Source of the DNA: Azolla caroliniana | Taxonomy: Eukaryota; Polypodiophyta | Length of the DNA: 64,000 nt | Assembly: GCA_043228905.1 (NCBI GenBank) | Contig: JBHGNT010000020.1 | Coordinates: 2,356,001 to 2,420,000 of the forward strand | Direction of reading: 5' to 3' | Translations under genes and position numbers: made by a program | Shown: one piece after another, positions 1 to 10,294 of the stretch | Numbering within the stretch: position 1 is the stretch's first letter | Layout of the letters: each line of letters opens with the position of its first letter | The notes under the pieces: model-generated | Told to the model about the DNA's origin: nothing | The model's database searches: none | The model's input: the letters and a program-made list of their open reading frames with translations, nothing else

Positions 1-1
1 A

Positions 2-2005
2 TTGGACAGGAAAGATGGGCGGGGGTTGGTAAAAAATGCCCCCACGGCAACGGAGACACCAATCGAAGGTGAAGGCTCCGCATCAGCGGAACCGAATACA
101 ACCTTCGAAATCAACCGGGAGCCACGGTCGATTATTACGACTCAGTCCCAATGAGGGAAAGTCGTATTGACAACGGAAATCGAGGTTTTGGCATATCCGG
201 ATTTCCCAGATACGGCCCACGAGTTCAGCGCCCTATTGCAGTTCGGTACTTCTTTTGAGCTCATGGAGTTCCTGGCAACACAATAGGTCAAAGCCGCCCA
301 ACGAATGGCCGAGGAGTATGCGGAACGCCAGATGATCGAGTGCGCCCTAACACAAACAACGGAGAGCGACGATGAGGACCGGCTAGCCAGGGTCGGCAAA
401 CAAAGGAACGCCGTGGTACGGCGAGTGGGGATGAAGATACCGCCCTTAAACACGGCCCTAGTCGAAGTCCATCGGGAACTGGCAAAGATCAGCACGAGCG
501 CCAAGGAGATGGCCATAAAAAATAAGAATGTCTGGAAGAAGGTTAAACTAACCGAAGCCGAACTGCAAAAAGCCAACGCACACATCACGGAGTTGGAAGC
601 TCACGCGACTACGGCGCAACATGCAACCCCGCCACCGAACCACGTCATCTACGCTCTAAAAGAAGAAATCGAGGCTGAGACCGCCATCGCCTCAAAAGCA
701 AAAAGGGTCATGCAGCTAGCGGAATCTGAAATTGACCGTCTTCGAGCAGAACCACGCCAATCCTCAGACAAAGAAAAGGAGATACGGGCTAACGGATGGA
801 AGGCAGTAAAAACTCTTAAAGAGAAACTAGCTACAGAGGTAGCAGCACATCCGGACAAAGGACGACAACGCACAATTACGAGAGGATGCGAAGAAATTGG
901 AAGCGGCAATAGCAATACTTTTGGGCCTTATTAGAAAAAAAAGAAGGTATGGTTCGATGAGCAGTTGGTGGTCGAACAAGATAGAAGGCATCAGCTCGAA
1001 ATCCGCCTAAACAACGAGATGGGGAAATTAGAAGAACATCATACAAAGGAATCCCAGCTGTGGGCGGGCCTGAAGACCACGTATGAGGAAGCAGCAGCCG
1101 TTAAACAACAGGAAATCGCAAATCTCCAGAAGTTGATGGAAGACACACGCAACCGTTGCCAGGCCATCACAGATAGCGTGTGGATTTTTCTCCAAACAAA
1201 TCGGGAGAGGTTCACAGCGCAATTGAAAACGACACTGGACAAAGGATGGATGGTGTGGGTTCCCCAAGCAGTGGAATTGCACTCGTATCGTGCGGACTGG
1301 GAGAACCGGCGAAAAGACGGTCGAGGTTTCTATAAACTAAATGAGGAGAGCATTGCAACCGTATGGGAGGACCTAGCGCAAGACTATCGTGCGCTAGCAG
1401 ACCAACACTCTGAAGAACTTGCACAGCTCTTAGATGATTTTGGTGAAAGTCAGGAGGAGCTATTTCACCAGATCACACAAACTGGCAACACACGCACAAA
1501 CGAGGAATCCATCACGACACCAATTCCGGCCACAGCCAAAGAAGAGGAACCTCAGGCCCGATCATGAGAGATGACAACGAGGGAGAATAGCGGGGACCGA
1601 CGAGCGGAGTTCCCCACAAGACCAGACAGCGAAACCATTACCCAACAAGGGGTCCAGCCACACGAGCCCACACTATCATCAGACCACGCGGAGAACGGTG
1701 CGGACCAAGCGGAATCTCCGCCCCACTCCCAGGAACATACAAAAACGGCCAACACCACGGAGGATGTAACAATGGAGGCAGAGCCGTAGCCGATTGCAAG
1801 CACGACAAGGGCGGAGCCCAACCCACTAACTCAAGAAGAGCCCATCGTACCCAGACCACTCACACACGGCGACGGCGACTCCGGGAGAAACCAGCCCGAC
1901 CAAACAGAGGAGCCACACCACGATGCACCTATAGGCCCTACATCACCTCCGGACGAGGACACCACAGCAGAGCCGAACATCCGGGCCATTTTGGAAGAAG
2001 ATTAA
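2..2005 (+). pseudogene. Degenerate coiled-coil ORF next to the 3' LTR, unknown function
   Basis: One frame stays mostly open from the left edge to TAA at 2003-2005. It is interrupted by TGA near 155, TAG near 284, a frame slip between about 865 and 965, TGA at 1565 and TAG at 1787. Open pieces are 305-934 and 965-1567, rich in Glu, Lys, Gln, Ala and Leu with heptad-like spacing, which suggests long coiled coils. The final part, 1571-2005, is rich in Pro, Thr and acidic residues and looks disordered. There is no zinc knuckle, protease, RT or integrase motif. Its position directly before the LTR is that of the extra ORF some plant gypsy and copia elements carry in the env-like position. A diverged gag is the alternative. 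I do not recognise the family. Confidence 0.55.
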
Positions 2006-2051
2006 GGGATGGGTCCAACGTGCAAAGGCACTGTCCCACAGGCGTGCCAAG

Positions 2052-2492
2052 TGTTGTCCGCCGGAATAGTAACCGACGGACAAAAGCGTAGGAATAAGAA
2101 ATTATATAAGAGCATAACGCATGTAATGGTTCACGTAGGAAGCGTGAACGGCTAATTAGACCTTGCATATATAAAGGGCAGAAAATCTCTGATGGAGGGG
2201 CGTGTAATTTTGGGGAATGTAAAGAAACCCCTGATAATAGAATTCTATCTTATCTGATTTTCTGTGTATAGCTACGGCTAGTTCAGTGTGGGTGTCTTGA
2301 ATACTTAAGCGTTGTAGTACGTAAGTGTAACCCTTAATAGGGATTCGGTTGTAGCCGTCTTCCATTATACGTTGATAGGTTATAGGGGTTCTTCCCTTAC
2401 GCATTACGCTTAAACACCTATTCGTTGTTCCACACCCACTTTGAGGTCTAGGTCGAAGGACTGACCGCGGACCGTGTTCCTAAACGGCAACA
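2052..2492 (+). repeat. LTR1, 3' LTR of element 1
   Basis: A 441-bp unit starting TGTTGTCCGCCGG and ending CGGCAACA, with the usual TG...CA ends and short inverted termini (TGTTG/CAACA). A diverged inverted copy of 440 bp lies at 13521-13960, and comparing the two fixes both ends. A TATA-like stretch (attatataagag) is near 2100. Confidence 0.85.
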
Positions 2493-2775
2493 ATTCTACG
2501 TATTCTAAAAATTTGACGTATTCTATGTATTTAACAAGTATTTATCATTCAAAAAATGTTTTTTTTTTTTTTTTTAACTTTAAATTTTATGAAGTATTTA
2601 ACATATTTTACAAGTATTCTACACGTATTCTAAGTATTTAACGTATTTAATGTACTTTATCTATAAAATACGTATTCTAAGTATTTAAAAATAAAAGTTA
2701 GAATACTTGTAGAATACTTAGAATACGTATTTTACGCGTATTTTATGCTAAGTATTTTACAACAATGCTTCTGCC
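2493..2775. repeat. AT-rich inverted-repeat spacer
   Basis: This stretch is nearly all A and T and is built from variants of acgtattctaagtattta. The left half carries forward copies (tattctaagtatttaac). The right half, after about 2695, carries reverse copies (gttagaatacttgtagaat), so the segment could fold into a long imperfect hairpin. A run of Ts lies near 2558-2575. There is no ORF. It separates LTR1 from the truncated copia A and may be a decayed MITE or a tandem-repeat expansion. Confidence 0.6.
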
Positions 2776-3686
2776 ATAAGTAAAGGGAGTGCACCTAGAG
2801 AAGTGCGTTGATTGCTTTGTTGGAAAGCAAAATAGAGCAACATTCCAGTCAAGACCACCAAGAAGAAGAGAAGTGCCACTAGAACTAGTACACACGGATG
2901 TGTGTTATGTGGATGCTCCGTCGCATCAAGGCAGACAGTACTTTGTGACTTTCATCGATGACTACAGTCGGATGCTGTGGGCTTTCATACTAAAGTCTAA
3001 AGATCAAGTACTGACATTTTTCAAGGAATTCCAGGCAAGAGTTGAATGGGAGTCAAGACGGAATCTGAAGAGTATTCGAGTCGACAATGGTGGCGAATAT
3101 AAAGGGCAGTTTGAGGAATACTACAAGGCCCGGGATATTCAAATCAAATACATTGTACCAAAGACCCCTATGTTGAATGGGCTTGCAGAGAGGATGAATC
3201 GAACAATCATGGAGTGAGTATGGAGCATGCTCTCTCATGCTAAACTACTGAAATCATATTGGGCTGAGGCGATGTGCACATCGGTTTGCCTAATCAATAG
3301 GTCCCCCTCAGTACCACTGAAAGGTGATGTCCCTCAAGGGTGTGGACAAGAAAGGATGTCTCCTACTGACACTTGAGGGTGTTTAGATGCTTAGTGTATA
3401 TGCATGTTGCAAAGGATCTGAGGTCGAAGCTCGACAGTAAGATGAAACCATGCATATTTATGGGATACTCGGAGGACAAGTTCGGCTACAGGCTATGGAA
3501 CTTAGTCGATAAGAAGGTGGTGAATAGTCCGGATGTAGTTTTCTTGGAAGACAAAACAATTGAGAACTACAAGAAACAGAAGTCGGAATCGACTCCCCAG
3601 TCGCCCTCGACTACCACCTTAAGACTAGCTAAACCGACACAATCGGCTAATCGGAGACAACTAGATGGAAGAGCTGAATTGGATTC
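2776..3686 (+). pseudogene. Copia A integrase fragment
   Basis: The longest open piece (2789-3217) begins with the end of the zinc-binding region (CVDCFVGKQNRATF) and continues into the catalytic core. The acidic residues sit in VHTDV (about 2894), VDNGGEY (about 3080) and LAERMN (about 3185), so D, D and E are all present. TGA at 3215 interrupts the frame. Homology resumes in other frames, and at 3373-3686 the copia-specific C-terminal segment (CIFMGYSEDKFGYRLW) is readable. The ORF then runs into the gypsy A LTR at 3687. Dead fragment; it would have inserted element cDNA into nuclear DNA. Confidence 0.85.
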
Positions 3687-4162
3687 TGTTAAGAGCCTAA
3701 CCGCAGGATCAATAGACCAAATCAAGTAAAAAGGAAGAAAATAGATTGGATAGAAGAACCCGTTCCACCCGACCACCCCCGAGCTATGATCTAGACATAG
3801 CCAACCTACCACCAACGTCCCATACCGCCGGATATTAGGATGACTAATACCTTGGAAGAGATAAACACGATCGTCGAGACGAAAGCCTAGCCCGCACCAC
3901 CGGTGTCTACGACAGCAGCCTTCCGACGTGATGATCCTTATGAGGGTAGCTAAGCCTCATATTTATACCTTTTCCTAGGCCCCTTGAATAGATGTGCCTT
4001 TCTAAAAGGCTCTCTATTCATTGGTTGTCTAAATCATGATAGTGCATGCACATATCATTCATTCTATCCAATCATTAGTCCCCTTTTTAATAATAGTGAA
4101 CATACCCTTCACTAATGTAAATATTAGTGACCTACCCTCACCAACGTTATGTGTACATAACA
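3687..4162 (-). repeat. Gypsy A 3' LTR
   Basis: On the minus strand it starts TGTTATGTACACATAACG and ends GGTTAGGCTCTTAACA. It is 476 bp long. The plus-strand left edge tgttaag follows the TSD gattc directly. This copy keeps the last 15 or so bases that the 5' copy lacks. Confidence 0.9.
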
Positions 4163-4178
4163 TACTCCCCTACTTCAA
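4163..4178 (-). promoter_or_regulatory. Gypsy A polypurine tract
   Basis: On the minus strand aagtaggggagta lies directly before the 3' LTR. In LTR elements such a tract resists RNase H and primes plus-strand DNA synthesis. Called by position and purine content. Confidence 0.7.
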
Positions 4179-4238
4179 AAGATTGCACTTTTGCAATATA
4201 AAGTGAGGAAATTGTGCCTTAAGCGAATGCTCGCGTTC

Positions 4239-7200
4239 TCATGTGGCATCATCAATAGGTTTATCCATCCATTTGATCTTGAATAGCCGAATCTCTTTAG
4301 AACATAAACGTTTAGTACGAGAATCAAGAATTCGTTCAGGAACATGAGGTTTGTAAGAAAAATCCTCTAATGTTACAAGATCTTGGATTGTGATGGTGTT
4401 ATCACCAGAGCCTAAAAATGGTTTTAGACGACTGACGTGAAAAACAGGATGAATACCAACGTTACGAGGTAAGGCAAGGTGATGAGCAGATGACCCAACT
4501 CGCTTAAGGATTTCAAATGGGCCACAATATCGTGGAGCTAACTTAGCGCACTTGCCCGTAGATAATGACGTAGAATCAGTCGGGACACGCAAAAAAACTT
4601 TTTGACCAATAGTAAATGCACGAGGACGTCTATCCTGATCAGCATAAAATCGAGCACGATCTTGAGCTGTCTTGACATTTTCTTTGGCAATATGCAACAT
4701 TTGGTTCATGTCTTGCAAAAAATTGTGTGTACTGTCTAATGTATCACGATGAATCGTGACATCAACTGGGGCACGTGGCTGAAAACCATACATCAACATA
4801 AAAGGACTATATCCAGTGGATGTATGTTTAGAGCTATTATAGGCAAATTCTAAGATAGGAAGGTATTGCTCCCACTTAGAAGGGGTTTTTGCTACATAAG
4901 CTCGAAGCATGTCCTCAATAATTTGATTAACTCGTTCAGTTTGTCCATCAGACTGAGGATGATCTGCGGAACTCATGCTCAACGTAGTTTCTAGTTTCTT
5001 AAAGACCTGAGTCCAAAAGTCACTAGTAAACTTGGAATCTCGATCACTAACAATATCCATCGGTAATCCATAAAAACGAAATAACTCATCAACAAATTGA
5101 TAAGCCAACTGTTGAGCGGTTACCGTGGTTTTTGTAGGAATAAATCTAGCTAATTTTGTTAGCCTGTCAACGACAACCCATATGGCATCATGACCCCTCT
5201 GTGTACGAGGTAAACTAACAATAAAATCCATCGAGATACTTTCCCATTTATTGTTGGGAATATCTAAGGGATGTAAAAGACCAGCAGCTTTAAGTCGTTC
5301 CGACTTATTAATCTGACATTGTAAGCATTGAGTTACGTATTTATGCACGTCAGAGCGCATCTTAGGCCAGAAAAAAGTACACGAGATGAGAACGAGTGTG
5401 CGTTGTATTCCAGGATGACCAGCAGATGGTGCATCATGACATTCATGAAAAATTTTCTGTTTAACATTTGGTAAATCTGGAACACAGACCTTTCCACTAC
5501 GGTAGAGCAAACCGTTTGTAATGTGAAAGGTCGCCTTCGAGGGTAGGGTGCTAGTATCGGCATCTAAACCAGATTCGGCTTTCGTCCAGTATTTTGAGAA
5601 ATAACTATCATCAAGGTATTTCCCTCGAAGGTGATCTAAAAGATCAGATTTTATTTCCGTGAAGCTAAGCATGTTAACTTCTTTAATGCGACTAAGAGCA
5701 TCAGCAACGGTGTTCATAGAACCCTTGCGATATCGTATGGAAAAATCAAAATCTTGCATAAGGTCAGCCCAACGGCCTTTACGACCAACAAGATCGGGCT
5801 GGTCACAAAAATACTTTAATGATTGATGGTCTGTTGTAACCACAAATTTATTTCCATAGAGATAGTGCCTCCATGTTTTAAGTGCATGTATCACCGCAAA
5901 CAACTCTTTCTCTTGAACCGAATACCGAGATTGAGCAGCATCAAGCTTCTTACTTTCAAAAGCAATAGGGTGACCACCTTGATAAAGAACGGCACCAATA
6001 GCATAATCACTAGCATCGGTTTCAATTGAGAAAGGCTTAGAAGGGTCTGGTAATAGAAGAGTGGGAGCCTGACACACATGCTCCTTGAGTGTCTCAAATG
6101 ATTTGTCAAGTTGTTCATTCCATGAAATTGGTTTGACAGACTTACGTGGATGACCTTTTAAAAGGTCAGTTAATGGCGTAGTCAATTTGGAATAGTTACG
6201 AATTGATTTTCGTAAAAATCCAACAAACCCTAAGAATGATCTAAGTTCACGAATATTACGAGGAATGGGCCAAAGTTTAACCTTTTCAATACGAGAAGGT
6301 TCAATTTCAACGCCATTTTCTGTAATTAAATGACCTAGGTACACAATAGATTTTTGGAAGAAGTCACATTTTGAATGTTTTGCATAGAAAGAGTTGTCAC
6401 GCAACTTTCGCAAAACAAATCGAACATGTTGAACATGATCTTGCAAGGTACGGCTATATATCAAAATATCATCCAAGAAGACGACAACAAAATCACCGAG
6501 TTGATCTCGGAAAACATCATTCATCGCTTGTTGGAATGTGGCTGGAGCATTAGTCAACCCAAATGGCATGACTAAAAACTCATAATGGCCATAGCGCGTA
6601 CGAAAAGCGGTTTTAGGAATATCATCCTCGGCGATGCGAATCTGATGATAACCAGTTCGTAAGTCAATTTTCGTAAAATATCGAGCCCCGTGCAAACGAT
6701 CAATCAAATCATCGGCACGAGGTAATGGATATGCATTCTTAATTGTCATTTTATTCAAACGGCGATAATTGATACACATTCGCCACGAACCTTCCTTCTT
6801 CTTGACTAATAGAACTGGCGCACCCCAAGGTGATTTACTATACCTAATGTGGCCCATACTCAAGTATTCCTTAAGTTGTTTAGCGATCTCATCCTCTTCT
6901 AATCGACTAAGTCGGTAAGGTGGAATGCTCACAGGAGCAGCCCCAGGGATGAGTTCAATTTGATGGTCCACATTACGTTTAGGTGGTAAAGTAAGCGGTA
7001 ATTCAGTAGGAAACACATCTTGAAAATCCTCTAAAATAGAGTCGAGTAATCGTTGCTCAAAATGTGGTAATTGTGTGGCGTCAATATTAAAATAATAAAA
7101 TTGAACCGCAGGATCAATTACACACGAATAAATTAATGAACTAGAATACTCACTTAAAGATTTAGAAGACACAAGTGAATGAGACGGAAGTTTGGAACAT

Positions 7201-8573
7201 TGAATAAAATGTTTACAATTATTAAGTTCAAATGTGATTGAGGGATTAACCCAATCAATGGACAAAGAAGGGTTTTTATTAAAAAACCAAGGATATCCTA
7301 AAATGACATCTGCGGATTGTAATTTCATAACATGAAAGTCAAGCTTCTCCAAATAAGTATCTATTTGAATTGGCAGTTGACAAACAATGCCACTGATGTA
7401 TTGAACGTTTCCATTTGCCATGTGAACTTGATAGATATGATCACTTGCGTTTATGTGGAGCTCCATTTGCTGCACAAAGTGATCATTAAGAAAATTGTGA
7501 GAACTACCGGAATCAAACAAGAAATGTGCTTGTGTTCCATTGATATATCCGACTGCTCGGAGTAAATCATTAGGTCCAAGTAAATGTGAAGGAAAAGTGC
7601 ATTCACATAAACTTAAGTGATTGGTATGAACTTCAACAATATCAAAAGACTCACCTGTGTGACTCGTAGATTTGTCTTGAGGAGGGGTGTTCATTGACTT
7701 CCTCTCAAGACGACGACAGGTATCCTTTGTGTGGCCCCGCTTCTTGCAATATGCACAGAAGAGGTTCGGTTTCTTTGAGTCGCGGTCAAGAGTGTCACTG
7801 GATTGCTTACGTTTCCCAATGAACTTGACATTCGGAGTTTTGGCGAACTCGGGTTTATTGTGGTCTTTCTTGGAAGTCCTAGGGTATCGTAGCACAATGT
7901 TGACGGCTTCCTCGAAAGTTGTGGGGTCCTTGTCATGGACAATCCAATGATAATCCCCATTGGGAATACCATTCAAAAAACAAGCGACAAACCATTTCTC
8001 ACCCGTAAGTCCCGATTTTTGGATCTGGGTCCGAGCGTGATGCACATAATCCTCGAGAGAGGTAAATGGCTTACTAGACAATGTGAGCAAGTGTTGCGCT
8101 TGTTCGGTTTGAGAAGGTGGCTGCAAGAATTGTTTCTTAAAAACATCAACGAAACCTTCCCAAGTTGTGGGTAAGTTTTTTGCGGTCCTTAGGCCACGCC
8201 ACCAAACAGCAGCTCGGCCACCTAACTCACGACCGACATAACCAATTTTTACTGCATCGGGCTTGGGATGAAGCTCAAAGTGAGACTCCCAACGACCAAG
8301 CCAAGTGCTAATAGCCTCCTCGGTTCTTTCTTTCTTATCTCCCTTGAAAGGCGTGACTACGAAGGAAGGTTCACCTTCTTTCTTGGACTCAATAGTTAAT
8401 TCTTGGAATTTCTTTTCCAATGCCATATTGGCCTGTCTCATTTCGGCCAATTGATTCAAGGTAGTAGTGAGCAATTGCTCAATAGTGATCTCAGCTTGTG
8501 TGCGAGATGCGGATTGGGGTTGAGAGGTCTCATTTGGAGAGATCGTTCCAACTGCGTTCAAAACTTGTTCCAT
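4239..8573 (-). CDS. Gypsy A Gag-Pol polyprotein
   Basis: A single ORF of 1444 codons starts at ATG 8573 and carries every enzyme of a Ty3/gypsy element. Approximate residues: gag core 70-240; zinc knuckle [14 protein letters not shown] at 273-286; aspartic protease FDSGSSHNF near 353; RT with [13 protein letters not shown] near 630 and catalytic FLDDILIYS near 696; RNase H from [11 protein letters not shown] near 848; integrase zinc finger (HEC...H...CLQC) 1043-1085; core acids in MDFIVS (1114), VSDRDSKF (1176) and GQTERVN (1210). The last 50 residues resemble a chromodomain but end at TGA, where ATWE would be expected, so the tail is cut by a probable TGG-to-TGA change; reading past it continues in frame for some codons. 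All catalytic residues look intact. It acts in cytoplasmic particles and then in the nucleus. Confidence 0.95.
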   Translation of the reverse strand: MEQVLNAVGTISPNETSQPQSASRTQAEITIEQLLTTTLNQLAEMRQANMALEKKFQELTIESKKEGEPSFVVTPFKGDKKERTEEAISTWLGRWESHFELHPKPDAVKIGYVGRELGGRAAVWWRGLRTAKNLPTTWEGFVDVFKKQFLQPPSQTEQAQHLLTLSSKPFTSLEDYVHHARTQIQKSGLTGEKWFVACFLNGIPNGDYHWIVHDKDPTTFEEAVNIVLRYPRTSKKDHNKPEFAKTPNVKFIGKRKQSSDTLDRDSKKPNLFCAYCKKRGHTKDTCRRLERKSMNTPPQDKSTSHTGESFDIVEVHTNHLSLCECTFPSHLLGPNDLLRAVGYINGTQAHFLFDSGSSHNFLNDHFVQQMELHINASDHIYQVHMANGNVQYISGIVCQLPIQIDTYLEKLDFHVMKLQSADVILGYPWFFNKNPSLSIDWVNPSITFELNNCKHFIQCSKLPSHSLVSSKSLSEYSSSLIYSCVIDPAVQFYYFNIDATQLPHFEQRLLDSILEDFQDVFPTELPLTLPPKRNVDHQIELIPGAAPVSIPPYRLSRLEEDEIAKQLKEYLSMGHIRYSKSPWGAPVLLVKKKEGSWRMCINYRRLNKMTIKNAYPLPRADDLIDRLHGARYFTKIDLRTGYHQIRIAEDDIPKTAFRTRYGHYEFLVMPFGLTNAPATFQQAMNDVFRDQLGDFVVVFLDDILIYSRTLQDHVQHVRFVLRKLRDNSFYAKHSKCDFFQKSIVYLGHLITENGVEIEPSRIEKVKLWPIPRNIRELRSFLGFVGFLRKSIRNYSKLTTPLTDLLKGHPRKSVKPISWNEQLDKSFETLKEHVCQAPTLLLPDPSKPFSIETDASDYAIGAVLYQGGHPIAFESKKLDAAQSRYSVQEKELFAVIHALKTWRHYLYGNKFVVTTDHQSLKYFCDQPDLVGRKGRWADLMQDFDFSIRYRKGSMNTVADALSRIKEVNMLSFTEIKSDLLDHLRGKYLDDSYFSKYWTKAESGLDADTSTLPSKATFHITNGLLYRSGKVCVPDLPNVKQKIFHECHDAPSAGHPGIQRTLVLISCTFFWPKMRSDVHKYVTQCLQCQINKSERLKAAGLLHPLDIPNNKWESISMDFIVSLPRTQRGHDAIWVVVDRLTKLARFIPTKTTVTAQQLAYQFVDELFRFYGLPMDIVSDRDSKFTSDFWTQVFKKLETTLSMSSADHPQSDGQTERVNQIIEDMLRAYVAKTPSKWEQYLPILEFAYNSSKHTSTGYSPFMLMYGFQPRAPVDVTIHRDTLDSTHNFLQDMNQMLHIAKENVKTAQDRARFYADQDRRPRAFTIGQKVFLRVPTDSTSLSTGKCAKLAPRYCGPFEILKRVGSSAHHLALPRNVGIHPVFHVSRLKPFLGSGDNTITIQDLVTLEDFSYKPHVPERILDSRTKRLCSKEIRLFKIKWMDKPIDDAT

Positions 8574-9564
8574 GATGCACGCTGTGGGTATGCAATAAAA
8601 TAAGGAGGTTCAGAAAATACACAAGCAAAATGAATGCTTGAAATTTTGATTGAAAGAACTTTATCCAAGAAAGTATCTCATGTCTTTACCCCTCTAGACA
8701 TATGAGATGTGATTCGAGATCCGATAACTATGGTAACACTATGGTGTTTTAAAAACCATGGGGGAAAACATAGCTAAGATGTATTTCTCGGATCTCTATC
8801 TTGAGTAATCATGGCGGCTCCCCGAGGCTCAACCATGGTTCTTACATCAATGAAATTTCCTAGATAGCCTTATATTAATGCCAACCCATCATGTATTATA
8901 TGGTCGAGAAAGTGTATTACGTGAAAAAACAAGTGCACTCACAAGTAATATTCTAGTCTTGCGAGCAATAAGCAAACGTGATGATAAAATGATAAAATAA
9001 GGCACTACTCATAAGAGTTAAGTAGTGACGAAAACAAGGGTAAAAAAAAAGAACCCATGTGTTACCTACGAAAAAAACAATGTCACAAATAAATGGGAAG
9101 TGCAAGGTATGCACATATACATCCCAATATGATTGTTATAACTTGCACAATTGTGACATAAGCCACAAATTGATACAAGTGATGACGGTGTTGTGCGCAA
9201 AGATGTAATACTCAAATCCATGAGTAAAACATCAATAAGGGAACTCATATGGTTTTACTCGTTTTCTAAGGCTTGATGATAAGAGTTAAACCTAGATGAC
9301 CCGTTGAAAAAAAAATCATTCAACAAGCCACTCCATACGAAAAAATAGTCTACACGTAAAGGTTACATTAAAAATAAACGATGTAAATACTTTATACATG
9401 AAAAGGAAGTGGAAAAAGGAGAGTTAATTGTGGGCGGGTAAATAATAATTACTAGAAAATCATATAAGTGAAACAATACTTATGAAATTAAAATTTAATT
9501 AGAATAATCAACAATTAGGTGTATGGAATCAAACATGCCCTAAGATACGAAACCCTAGGGTAGT
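8574..9564 (-). other. Gypsy A 5' untranslated leader
   Basis: About 1 kb of AT-rich sequence between the polyprotein ATG and the tandem repeats near the 5' LTR. No ORF with recognisable similarity is present. Long leaders are normal for plant gypsy elements and may hold packaging signals, but I see no specific motif. Confidence 0.6.
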
Positions 9565-9832
9565 TGACATGCACCTCCTCAAGACCACCACATATCCCTA
9601 GATTCGGCCAAGTAATGGCTAATTAAAGAGGAAAGTGGCATAGGTAAGTGACATATACCTCGTCAAGGCCACATCATCCCTTAGAATCGGCCAATTGATG
9701 GCTAATTAAAAAGGAAAGTGGCATATGTAAGCTACATATACCTTGTCAAGGCCACAACATCCCATAGAATCGGCCAATTGATGGCTTAATACAGAGTAGA
9801 GTGGCATAGGTAGGCAACATACACCTCGTCAA
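9565..9832. repeat. 84-bp tandem repeat at the gypsy A 5' LTR edge
   Basis: Units start at about 9565, 9649, 9733 and 9818 (partial), with a period of 84-85 bp. Conserved pieces are acata-acct-gtcaag, attcggcca-t-atggct and agtggcata-gta. The last partial unit (acacctcgtcaa) runs straight into LTR sequence aaccgcagg. It takes the place where the LTR end and primer-binding site should be. Confidence 0.85.
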
Positions 9833-10294
9833 CCGCAGGATCAATAGACCAAATCAAGTAAAAAGGAAGAAAATAGATTGGATAGAAGAACCCGTTCCAC
9901 CCGACCACCCCCGAGCTATGATCTAGACATAGCCAACCTACCACCGACGTCCCATACCGCCGGATATTAGGATGACTAATACCTTGGAAGAGATAAACAC
10001 GATCGTCGAGACGAAAGCCTAGCCCGCACCACCGGTGTCTACGACAGCAGCCTTCCGACGTGATGATCCTTATGAGGGTAGCTAAGCCTCATATTTATAC
10101 CTTTTCCTAGGCCCCTTGAATAGATGTGCCTTTCTAAAAGGCTCTCTATTCATTGGTTGTCTAAATCATGATAGTGCATGCACATATCATTCATTCTATC
10201 CAATCATTAGTCCCCTTTTTAATAATAGTGAACATACCCTTCACTAATGTAAATATTAGTGACCTACCCTCACCAACGTTATGTGTACATAACA
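9833..10294 (-). repeat. Gypsy A 5' LTR, lacking its U5 end
   Basis: This copy matches 3703-4162 almost base for base and its outer edge (tgtacataaca, then gattc) is perfect. The inner edge lacks the bases corresponding to tgttaagagcct, replaced by repeat sequence. The length is 462 bp. Confidence 0.9.

Larger units (their letters stand above)
1..2492 (+). mobile_element. 3' part of an LTR retrotransposon (element 1)
   Basis: The window opens inside an element that ends with a typical LTR at 2052-2492. One long degenerate reading frame occupies 2-2005 and stops 46 bp before the LTR. No protease, RT or integrase motif is visible, so gag-pol, if present, lies upstream of the window. The five bases before the LTR (ccaag) differ from those after it (attct), as expected when the LTR is the 3' end of an element and not a solo LTR. 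The superfamily cannot be assigned from what is here. Confidence 0.7.
3687..10294 (-). mobile_element. Gypsy A: young, nearly intact Ty3/gypsy element
   Basis: Two direct repeats (3687-4162 and 9833-10294) flank a reverse-strand polyprotein ORF at 4239-8573. Target duplication gattc is at 3682-3686 and 10295-10299, inside copia A. By eye the two LTRs differ at one base (ccaccaacg versus ccaccgacg) plus a missing end in the right copy, so the insertion is recent. A polypurine tract, gtaggggagta on the minus strand, abuts the 3' LTR at 4163. Domain order is gag, protease, RT, RNase H, integrase, then a chromodomain-like end. No primer-binding site is seen at the 5' LTR edge, where a tandem repeat sits instead. 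Confidence 0.93.
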
